Origin: Liopterus haemorrhoidalis
Taxonomy: Eukaryota > Arthropoda > Insecta > Coleoptera > Dytiscidae
Assembly (NCBI GenBank): GCA_963971575.1
Contig: OZ020612.1
Span: 35,381,916-35,445,915, forward strand
Direction: 5' to 3'
Length of the DNA stretch: 64,000 nucleotides
The translations under genes were made by a program, and so were the position numbers. Under the pieces are notes generated by a model that worked only from the letters and a program-made list of their open reading frames with translations, did not search any database and was not told the DNA's origin. Shown here piece by piece: positions 56,081 to 64,000 of the stretch; within the stretch, counting starts at the first letter, position 1; the number at the start of each line of letters is the position of its first letter.

Positions 56081-57420
56081 TTGACTCTATTAAAATAATA
56101 AGATATTCTAGCAACTGGGGAATTTATCCCAAATTACACACAAAAAAGAATTACTAAAAACTGAATACATACAGACAAGTGAAACCGCGCTTTCCACAGA
56201 ATAGCACGTGTGCGCACAGTCACCGTAGTTTCCAAAACCACTGAGAAGGGAAACAAGTGCTACGCACATGATTGTAGACAGCCTAATTAACAAGATTATA
56301 TATATTTTATACCGAGTTTTAGTCTTCCACGACTGATCTGCTCTGAGTTATACATATAGTTATATATATAGTTAGCTATAGTTATAAAAGGTATAGTGTA
56401 GTCAGATCTGGGGTCGACTCAGCCTAAAGTATTAATACTTAAAATGAGTACCTGTTTATACAGGCATAATAGGACCAGTCGAAACGTCGCACTGACCACG
56501 TGACTTGCATATCTATGGCCGGCTGTTTAGAAATGGTGACCTTCTCTGTCCCAATACGCCTAGCTAGGCGTTGGAAACCTATTATTTTTTGTGCTTAAAA
56601 TGTTATAGATCAATCCGCATATCTACAAATTGATTACTAAACGAAATATAAAAGGTACAAGAAGTTCATTATAATCATCATTATAATCGGGCTCGGCGAG
56701 TGAGCTCAGGACTCGACTCATCCACACCTATTATTGAATACTTAAAATGAGTACAAGTTTATACTACGATAATAGAGCTGGCCGAGACTTCACGCCAACC
56801 TTGGAAACAGTATAGAAGTCAAAAACAGAGAACTTTTCTGCTCTGTGTCACTTTTATGGATCGTTGGGGTAATTATTATAATGGGTCGAATCATAATAAT
56901 TTCCGTTTTCGTATATTAATTTTATTTTTCAATAAAAAAATAAGATTCCTTATTCTATTATGTATTCACCATTGAGAGCTCTTCGGTTCCTTTAGCTTAG
57001 AATTTTTGACGTGAAAAAATTCTTAACTAAGTCTCGTACCTGGTCTTTATTAGAGAAATTTGTCCGCATTAAAGAATTTTGCACTGGTCTAAAATGATGA
57101 TAACCGACGTAAGGTCAGGTGAGTACGGTAGATGAGGTAGAACCCAAGCTCCACAATTTTTTTCTTGTGATACTCAATCTATATGTATTTTTGCTTTGTC
57201 ATGGAGAAAAACAACATATTTCCTATTAACTCTTCTGACTTTCCCATTTCCTAGTAGCGACATATGTTGGATGGGACTAATTTGCCTTCTAATTCTTTAG
57301 TATTTTGCCATGAATTACATGCCACCAATGAATTTTTTATCCAGTTATATTTATAATTTTAGCTTCATTTTTATGTACAATTAGATACGTAACTGTGCGA
57401 CAATAAATTCTATCTATAGG
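56081..57420. other. AT-rich stretch with two SINE E scraps
   Basis: 56405-56515 (GGGGTCGACTCAGCCTAAAG, TACTTAAAATGAGTACCTGT, ACCAGTCGAAACGTCGCACT) and 56690-56805 (GGACTCGACTCATCCACACC, TACTTAAAATGAGTACAAGT, GCTGGCCGAGACTTCACGCC) are two diverged pieces of the SINE E body in the same orientation. ATATAGTTATATATATAGTT at 56355 is low-complexity. No gene. Confidence 0.55.
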
Positions 57421-57894
57421 TTGTTCCAAACGTTTAAGCGGAACTAGATTTGGAAATCTAGTTCAATCGTGCTTTTTGCCGTTTTGTTTAAGCTTTGTAC
57501 ATCAGACTTATTTTAATATTTTTAGGTTAAGATGTTATAAAATGTCATTTTCATTATATTTTGATTTTTTGTGTCATTATTAATACAAATTTTTGGAATA
57601 ATTAGTTTTAAAAAAATGTCATTGTATTTATTCCGTATGTTGTTTGTTTTTTTAGGAAATCATCTTTTATATCCTTATATATAATTCTGTAGTGTATTAT
57701 AATAGAAATTATGCGAAAACTACCACACCAATTTAATGTATGATGCCTTGAATGAAAGAACTTGGATGTCAAAAAAAATTCCAGGAAGTCAAAAAAATAA
57801 AATTATTCAAGAAAAAAATAAATAAACAAATAAAATAAAACAATTAAATGTGAATAGTTTTCAAGACAAAATTATTTAAATTATTCTCATTTCT

Positions 57895-58086
57895 AAAAAA
57901 GTGATGATCTAAAAAAAAAGTCTTCGTTTCTGAAATATAAGTGATGATCTAAAAGAAGGTCCTCATTTCTGAAACACAAGTGATGACCTAAAAAAAAGGT
58001 CCTCCCTTCTGAAATACAAGTGGCGACATAAAAAAGGTCCTGACTTCTGAAATACAAGGTCCAGCCCCCCTCTGGGTGCGCCACTG
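57895..58086 (-). mobile_element. hAT-type end with 40-bp minisatellite
   Basis: Minus strand: CAGTGGCGCACCCAGAGGGG, then four to five units of AGAAGTCAGGACCTTTTTTA and TGTCGCCACTTGTATTTC type. It is the inverted counterpart of 23772-24031. Confidence 0.75.
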
Positions 58087-58101
58087 ATAGGACCTGTACA
58101 T

Positions 58102-58313
58102 CAGTGGTTCTTAACCGGGGGGTCCCGAAACAAAAGAAAATATTTAATTTTTACCAGTTTTTGCTTTTAAAATTACAACTTAATTATTAAACAATTAATT
58201 ATTAAGAACATTTAAAATATTATTTCAAAAAATTTCTTGGGGGGTCCAGAAAATATTTTAGGCTAGTTGGGGGGGGGGGGGGATCCCGAGTATAAAACGG
58301 TTAAGAACCGCTG
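58102..58313. mobile_element. hAT MITE
   Basis: Ends CAGTGGTTCTTAACCGGGGG and ACGGTTAAGAACCGCTG, with GGGGTCC blocks and a G14 run near the right end. No matching 8-bp flanks. 212 bp. Confidence 0.85.
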
Positions 58314-58856
58314 ATCTAGATTAGGAATATTGTCTCGACAACAAGCCGTTAGACAAGAATATTTGAACATATTTTTATTAATAATAATTTTAATTATAAA
58401 TACATTTAAATATAAAATTAATAAACAATAAAAAAATAATAATAATAAAAACGTGTAAAAGAAATAAACGTGTTGTGATTTTAAATTTTCTACCCCACCA
58501 TTCACAATCTTCGTACCACTGGTTCTGAAACCTATAAAATTAAATAAGGATTAATATACAAAATATATCAAAAATTGATAGTTAACTCAAAATTAATCTA
58601 AAATGGAGTTAAACGACGCGGGCACTAATTTTACTCCTCTTCCATTTCTTAAATTTATTTGTGTTCCGAAATTTTTTAAAATTATTGTTTATTTTCTTTT
58701 TTATAGAAAATGTTACAAGTTTAACTTTCGGCATTCCCAATTGACATGAATGCTACCAACATGAAATATCCATGAAAGCCAAGCTCAATTCTTGTGACAA
58801 AGGAAAAGAAACACTCATTTATTTCCGGTTAAACCAAAGAAATGACACACAATCGG

Positions 58857-59020
58857 TTTCTTTAGTTTAAGCGGAGCCAGATTTTTTAATCTAGTAACTG
58901 TTAATGTTTGAATGAAGCATTTAATAATTTTGTTTAGAAAAACCCACTTCGATCGATACAAAGTGAGCTCATAAGAAAATTAAAATTCCATTTAGTTCCA
59001 CTTATACGTTTGGAATAGCC
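58857..59020 (+). mobile_element. MITE family C, copy 8, short
   Basis: TTTAGTTTAAGCGGAGCCAG at the left and CATTTAGTTCCACTTATACG, TTTGGAATAGCC at the right: the ends are kept but most of the middle is deleted (about 164 bp). Confidence 0.82.
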
Positions 59021-59521
59021 TATATAACTAAAATTTCAGCTTCATCATCAAAGTTAGCTTGTAATACCTCCCTTACAAACTAACTGTGATTTTGGTATTG
59101 TTTCAGAAATAAAATTTCATAAATAAATTCAATATAATCATTCAATTAGAGTAATATATTAATAATGTTAAATAATAAAAAAGTAATCTATTTCTTAGAA
59201 AGGGCATTTAAGATAAGGGTAGATGTTCATTATTGTAATTTAAGACTTTTGTAAACTTAACATGAAAAGTGAATCATAAATTCTAATATTGATGACAACT
59301 CTGTCTGTAAAATAAATATTAGCCTGGTTACTCATCTCGGGAGATTATACAATTTAATTTATGGATAATAACTGTCGTCTCGAGGACCGCGGTGTGAAAT
59401 GATATTTTACAGCTGACCTTAAACCATCGTAAGGTTAAGACAATGGTTTTAGAGTTGAGTTAAGGCAGTCCTAATGTTAAGACGTGTTGAAGCGGCGTTA
59501 AGGACAACCATGGGTTAGAGA
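59021..59521. other. Unique sequence
   Basis: AT-rich at first, less so after 59380 (TTAAGACAATGG and GTTAAGGACAACC motifs). No gene recognised. Confidence 0.35.
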
Positions 59522-59679
59522 CAGAGCCGCAGTAGGGGGGACGGCGGAGGGGGCGAAGGCCCCAGGCGCACTAAGGAAAGGAGCGCTGACGCTAATAAAA
59601 AATGTTTTTTTCTTTTTTTTGTAGGGGGCGCAAATTATAATTTTGGCCTCTAGCGCAAGTTTTCCTTACTGCGGTTCTG
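59522..59679. mobile_element. hAT-type MITE
   Basis: Ends CAGAGCCGCAGTAGGGGGG and CCTTACTGCGGTTCTG; flanks GTTAGAGA and TTTAGAAA match at 6 of 8. GGGGGCG and GGCGCA blocks near the ends. 158 bp. Confidence 0.75.
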
Positions 59680-59789
59680 TTTAGAAACATTTAGAGTGTT
59701 CGGTCGAGTCAAGTAAAATGTAACAAGTTATTCCGTATGTACGTTAGTGTAGTGTTCGTATATTAGATGGGATCACAACTCGTCTACAG

Positions 59790-60220
59790 ACTTTACGTCT
59801 ACGATATTTCGTATACAGACATTAGGTATACGAACTTCTCATCTACCACGACAATTCGTATACATATTTTTCGTCAACCACGACATTTAGTATACCGACT
59901 TTACGTCTACAGACATTACGTCTACTAGGTTAATTCGTCTGCTAGAATAAAATTTTATTTTATTTTATTCTAAGCAATTTATAAAAAATAAGGTTTAGGG
60001 CTATTAGTAAAAAGATGATACGGTGCTTCAAATTCAGTTATAATGCGAATAAATTTAAATGTATACAATTTACAATTACATATGTAAATAACTATAAAAA
60101 AATATTAATTTTTTAATGCAACAAATCAATATTCAAAAAAAATATGCTTGCATTATAAACGTAAAATATGTATTTATACAGAGCCAATTAAACAAGTAGA
60201 CGTAAAGTCTGTAGGCAGTG
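59790..60220. repeat. Degenerate CGTCTAC/CGTATAC repeat
   Basis: At 59778-59940 variants of ACGTCTACAGACATTACGTC recur about ten times with CGTCTAC, CGTATAC and GACATT words; one inverted unit, AGTAGACGTAAAGTCTGTAG, lies at 60196-60215. Between them is AT-rich filler. It looks like the two terminal regions of one element of about 440 bp. No gene. Confidence 0.6.
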
Positions 60221-60582
60221 TCGTGGAACCATGTTAGATAGTGTAGTGTCCAGCTAAAGAGATGGAGAACATATTCATAGAGACTTGGGAGAGACAATGG
60301 TTTTAGATGAGTCTCTCGAGTATTTAATGTTGTGAATGTGTGTCTCATTTGGATTTTGCTGTTTTAGCTGTCAACGTTTTTTACTCTTGTGTAAATAATG
60401 TAAATATTAAACCATATCGTGATTCCAGTTGGTTACTTAAAATGAGGACTTAAATTCAACAACCCTTCACTCCTTTCAAAGAATCATATCAACCAGCTAG
60501 CAAACATGAGGGGGGGGTCCAGATTTGATCTGCTCGCGAGTCAGAGCAAGTAGAAATGAAATATATCAATATAATTAATCCG
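60221..60582. other. Unique sequence
   Basis: No gene or repeat recognised; a G7 run at 60510 is the only notable feature. Confidence 0.35.
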
Positions 60583-61010
60583 TCAACCGTGACGTTTCAT
60601 ATTATATATCGGAGGTTCTCCACAAGCTGACGCCGTCATTCTTCTTGTACCAGCAACATTCTGTTCATCTGCACTCTCTGTACTATCACTCGTCTCGTTA
60701 ATGTCATTGTTCGTATTATTTTCGTCTGAACTATTGTAGTCATTCTCTTCAAAAACCAAGTCATCTTCGATACTAGACAATGCGTTGTTTATACCGAATT
60801 TCTTAAAAGACTTTCTTCTTAAAGGTCTTTCCTTTACAGATTCCCATGAATTTTTTACCCAGGTACTTTTGAAAATGTTGTCCGTTTTATACGTTGCTGT
60901 AACATCACGATTTGGCTTTATCATTCGTTTATTCCACTCTTCCCACATAAAATTATTAAATGGTTTATTAATCGACCCAAGGGCTGTCGTTGACTTGTAA
61001 GACCTCCAGA
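60583..61010 (-). pseudogene. pogo/Tigger-like transposase C-terminus
   Basis: Minus strand: TELVISGGLTSQRQPLG, then with a 1-nt shift SINKPFNNFMWEEWNKRM, followed by the open frame WVKNSWESVKERPLRR and KSFKKFGINNALSSIEDDLV. GGLTSxLQPLDVSINKPFK is the signature around the third Asp of pogo/CENP-B-type DDE transposases; here the Asp has become Gly (QPLG). W-x-x-W and SFKKCGI are the next blocks. The end is an Asp/Asn/Glu-rich tail, with a stop near 60583. The N-terminal DNA-binding domain and first two Asp are absent. It could also be a relic of a host gene derived from pogo, but the lesions argue against a working gene. Confidence 0.85.
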
Positions 61011-61123
61011 AATTACTAATTCTGTATTCATTTCTATTATATTTTCTTGGTTGATTCTGTTTTATGCTCTCCGAATTGATTCTACACTAATATCGCACAC
61101 TTTTGAAACAACGCACCTGTTAC

Positions 61124-61194
61124 TTCGGACCATAAGACGCACCCCAATTGTGAGTCGATTTTTCTGTGTAAAAAGGTGCGTCTTATGGTCCGAA
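61124..61194. mobile_element. Snapback hairpin with perfect 20-bp arms
   Basis: Arms TTCGGACCATAAGACGCACC (61124-61143) and its exact complement (61175-61194), loop of 31 nt. GGACCATAAG-CGCAC is a well-known terminal sequence of dispersed MITEs in many animals. It probably is a collapsed MITE made of its two ends. Confidence 0.8.
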
Positions 61195-61202
61195 AAATAC
61201 GG

Positions 61203-61927
61203 TAACCATGACACTACATATTTTGCTGGAATCTCCGTAGCATTTGTTTCCTACTTAACTCTCAAATTACGCGACGAATGTGTACTTTCAATATCTCCAT
61301 TTCACTAGCTTTTTTCACAATTTCTTGTATTTTAATGTGATTTGTAAGCTGACATTATTGTGATAAATCTGAGGGGACATTTGATTTCTCCGGATAGATG
61401 AAAACTTCTGAGGTGTGATGAGTTATTTGAATCTCTAATTAGTCCAAGCAATTTGTTTCCGAGAGCGGAATTTTTGTATGACTAAACCAAATAAATTGGC
61501 ATATTCTCTTTGCGTAATCATTTATAAAAGCGTGAAATGAGATCAGCTGTAAATTTTCGAATAGTTCGATCGAATATAAATAATAGCTGCCTTTGCCTTT
61601 TATGTGTTAACGCTCTAAAATTTGCTGCTTGCGGCTTGCATCTATTTATTTATTTCACAACAGAATTAATGCGGCCCATTTTAACACTAAGAATTTGCGC
61701 AAACTAACAATTTAGACAAATCAACTTTATTAATGCAGTCGCATTAACATATTTTATGCACATTTTTCTTATCTATTTAGTACGATGTTGCTCAGTGGCG
61801 TACCTTGGATCTGTTATTGGTGGAAGACTGACAATGACGTGAAGGCAATTTTAGGTTTTTGCTGTTCTGTAAGAAAACCCGATATCTGTCTAATGGTGTA
61901 GTATTTCTCATGGCAGTTTTGTGTGTA
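61203..61927. other. Unique sequence
   Basis: No gene or repeat recognised. Confidence 0.35.
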
Positions 61928-63080
61928 TACGAGGTGTCATCAAAACATTCGCGCAATTTTTGAAATTCCCGCGGTACATTGTCTGATTGATAAACTTATT
62001 TTGTTGTCAAGTTGATTAAAGTATCTTTGATGACTGTCTCAATTAGCAGCCATATTGGATGTGAGGTTTAGATGCGACAGCTAATTAAAGAAGTTGTGTT
62101 TCTTTTTATTTTTTATTTTTCACAATGCGGGATCAAAGAAAATGCATTAAATCTAGCGTGAAAATTTAAATCAAATGCTGTAAAGTTTGTTTATATATTC
62201 TGTAATATATTTATTCTGGGCTTCATCGGCCTTTGCCGCCTGCCCATTGTTGTACTAAATAATAATAATCATAAAAAAGTAGTGGAAATGTTGCAGAAGT
62301 CATTTGGTGAGTATGAATGAACGAGTGATTTACAAATGGTATAAGCGCTTTCAAGATGGCCGTAAATCAGTTGAAGATGATGATAGAGTTGGGAGACCCT
62401 GCACTTCAATCACCGGAAAAAAAAAAAACGTGGAAGAAGTTAAGAAAAAAATTCTTGAATGCAGTCAAATTACAATCAGAGAGATTGCTGAAGAAGTTAG
62501 TATATCGTATGATTCATGAGAAGGAATTTTCACTAATGTTTCGGGCATAAGGTGAGTGGCAACAAAATTTTGTTCTGAAATTTTTTAATTTTGAACAAAA
62601 TATGTGTCGTAAAGAAGTCGCTCAGGAAATGATAGATGATATCGTCCATGACTCAACATTGCTCCAGCGCATCATAACGGGTGACGAGACGTGGGTGTAC
62701 GATTATGACATCGAACAAAGGCTCAATCATCTCAATGGTAGCTTCCAAATGAACCAAGACCCAAAAAAGCATGCCAAGTTAGATCGAATGTTAAAGTTCT
62801 TTTTACTGTTTTTTTTTTTTTTTTTCGATTATCGTGGTATTGTGTACCATGAATTTTTACCGCAAGGTGCCACAGATAGTAGAGAATACAATTTGAGCTT
62901 GTTGCGTCAGCTGCTTGAAAGAATTCGTTGAAAACGGCAAGATTTATGGAAGAACAGTTCTTGGAAATTGCACTATGTTAACGCACCAGCTCTTACTTTG
63001 TTGCTCTATTCACCAGATATGGCCCCATGTGACTTTTTTCTCTTCCCAAAGATGAAACAACAATGAAAGTATGTACAATG
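61928..63080 (+). mobile_element. mariner, right end lost
   Basis: Left end TACGAGGTGTCATCAAAACA after a TA (61926-61927). The transposase remnant follows at 62124-63065. Within the gene, TCTGGGCTTCATCGGCCTTT to ACTAAATAATAATAATC (62213-62272) interrupts it and ends in an AAT tail, so it is a small retroposed insert. The right end is replaced by repeat B. Confidence 0.82.
62124..63065 (+). pseudogene. mariner transposase, full span but broken
   Basis: Order of blocks: MRDQRKCIKSSVKI (N-terminus, 62124), the insert, then VEMLQKSFGE, ERVIYKWYKRFQDGRKSVED and DDRVGRPCTSI, KKKILECSQITIREIAEEV, WQQNFVLKFF, ITGDETWVYDYD with the first catalytic Asp (62680-62715), a run of Phe from a T tract at 62810-62826, YRGIVYHEFLPQGATDSREY, LHYVNAPALT where the second Asp of H-D-N-A-P has become Val, and YSPDMAPCDFFLFPKMKQQ with the third Asp (63014-63065). 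Several stops and frameshifts occur. The DD34D layout is clear; the loss of Asp 2 and the stops make it inactive. Confidence 0.9.
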
Positions 63081-63107
63081 TTTTATTAAAGAAATAAATC
63101 GTCATTT

Positions 63108-63600
63108 TTAGGGTTTTGTAGGTATGACAAAAAAAGCCTTATACCGTCATTTTGGCGTCTGTCTGTCTGTCTGTCTATCTCTTCGATAAAAATTGTAGCC
63201 AAACGGCTAAACCTAGAGAGTTGAAATTTGTCATGCTCGTACAACTCTTTGGCCCGCACATAGGAAAAATACTAAAACATCTAAAAAACATATCCCCCTA
63301 AAAATATAAACAAATATGTGTTCATCGAAAAAAAAAATATGTTTTTAAAATTCTTAATAAGGTATCAAAGGAAAGCCCTTAGTACGTGGATTAACGATCA
63401 AAATTTTATTTTTGCAAAATAAATTATTTTGATGTGATTTTTGCCAAAATTGTGCAAACAAATTTTTGTCCCACACCCTGTAGCCCAGATGGTTTAAACT
63501 AAAAATCTGAAAAAATTATAAGTAATGTACATTGATGTGATCCGGAATAGTACAACAGGAATTTTTGATCATATTATGTTTCCGGAAAATAACGCATTTT
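63108..63600 (+). repeat. Interspersed repeat B, copy 5
   Basis: TTTTAGGGTTTTGTAGGTAT, GCCTTATACCGTCATTTTG, a TCTG tract (63154-63178), AAATTGTAGCCAAACGGCTA and TTGAAATTTGTCATGCTCGT. It truncates the mariner. Confidence 0.85.
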
Positions 63601-63658
63601 TTGTGTTTTTTGGTTGACGATGTACAAACTTTATAGTTATGTAACATACTATACTAGA

Positions 63659-63735
63659 AGGCGTATCCTGGTCTAATGGTTAACTTGCTCGCTTGCTACG
63701 CAGCAAACTAGGGTTCGCTCCCAGGCAGAGGAAAC
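63659..63735 (+). mobile_element. tRNA-like SINE head
   Basis: GGCGTATCCTGGTCTAATGG (A box TGGTCTAATGG) and AGGGTTCGCTCCCAGG (B box GGTTCGCTCCC), spaced as in a tRNA. The acceptor ends do not pair and the anticodon arm is irregular (TTGC-TACGCA-GCAA), so a SINE head is likelier than a tRNA gene. A T-rich stretch follows. Confidence 0.6.
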
Positions 63736-64000
63736 AATTTTATTTTTTGTTTTTTTCCAAATTATGTTTTCAAAATTCTAGATATATTTTGGCAAATGTT
63801 GCATTTAATTTTTAAGAGCGTAAAAATAATAATCAGTTGGAATTGTTGAAATTATATTTTCATTCTATGTGTCATCTATACGAAACCAGAGGGGCGGAGC
63901 ATATCACTTAAAACAACCAATGGAAGCCATAAGCGCAATTTTCAAAATCTTATTGAACCTTGTTAAAATATTTTTTTGTAAATTTTAATTCGAATACCCC
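63736..64000. other. AT-rich sequence to the window end
   Basis: No gene. Could include the SINE body, but nothing matches the other SINEs. Confidence 0.3.

Larger units (their letters stand above)
57421..58845 (+). mobile_element. MITE family C, copy 7, split
   Basis: Left part 57421-57645 starts GGTTGTTCCAAACGTTTAAG and runs to the ATTAATACAAATTTTTGGAA region; the right part, ACCAACATGAAATATCCATG to TTTATTTCCGGTTAAACC, is at about 58735-58845. About 1.05 kb separates them, containing two hAT-type elements. Confidence 0.65.

Noticed and set aside
63659..63735. tRNA gene
   Set aside because: Acceptor ends do not pair and the anticodon loop is irregular; a SINE head explains it better.

Overview
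This window looks like AT-rich intergenic DNA from an animal nuclear genome, most likely an insect. The evidence is the mix of mobile elements: mariner/Tc1 transposases of the mellifera, maT-like and related groups, PIF/Harbinger, hAT, pogo and Helitron DNA transposons, Jockey-type LINEs and tRNA-derived SINEs. There are no prokaryotic features. I could not determine the order or species. No intact host gene is visible; almost every recognisable coding stretch is a transposon gene, and nearly all are broken.

Layout. 0-5 kb: 3' end of a hAT element with transposase remnant, a small MITE, a complete 2.15-kb Harbinger element (TAA target duplication, nuclease plus a spliced Myb/SANT-like gene) and a 321-bp hAT MITE. 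5-11.2 kb: a diverged ~205-bp tandem repeat holding a TA-MITE, interspersed repeat A with a (TA)n tract, a second Harbinger derivative, a minus-strand tRNA-SINE and a foldback MITE. 11.9-15.6 kb: a nested stack, MITE family C interrupted by a LINE that is itself interrupted by a 1.76-kb Helitron. 15.8-24.9 kb: mariner fragments, repeat B, hAT and Harbinger-like MITEs, and repeat A split by a 1.06-kb insertion. 25.9-30.6 kb: a nearly full-length minus-strand Jockey-type LINE, the best preserved genes here, sitting in an older plus-strand LINE. 30.6-36.1 kb: hAT MITEs, a deleted mariner and more copies of A and B. 37.5-41.5 kb: a composite hAT-like element holding three insertions, then a MITE and repeat D. 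42.3-44.4 kb: a deleted Tc1/mariner-type element with good TIRs, and a pogo-type zinc-finger remnant split from its upstream part by a MITE. 45.8-51.5 kb: a SINE and two copies of a hAT element that both carry MITE C at the same place. 53-64 kb: minisatellites, Tc1/mariner, pogo and mariner pseudogenes, more MITEs and a SINE head.

Interactions are those of mobile elements. Non-autonomous hAT, Harbinger and TA elements would need transposases from elsewhere, since every transposase seen here lacks essential parts. The LINE at 26-30.6 kb has two lesions in ORF2 but its ORF1 is open. No new cellular system was found; the most informative signals are the nested insertions, the short-repeat tracts that differ between copies of one repeat family, and repeats carried inside other repeats.
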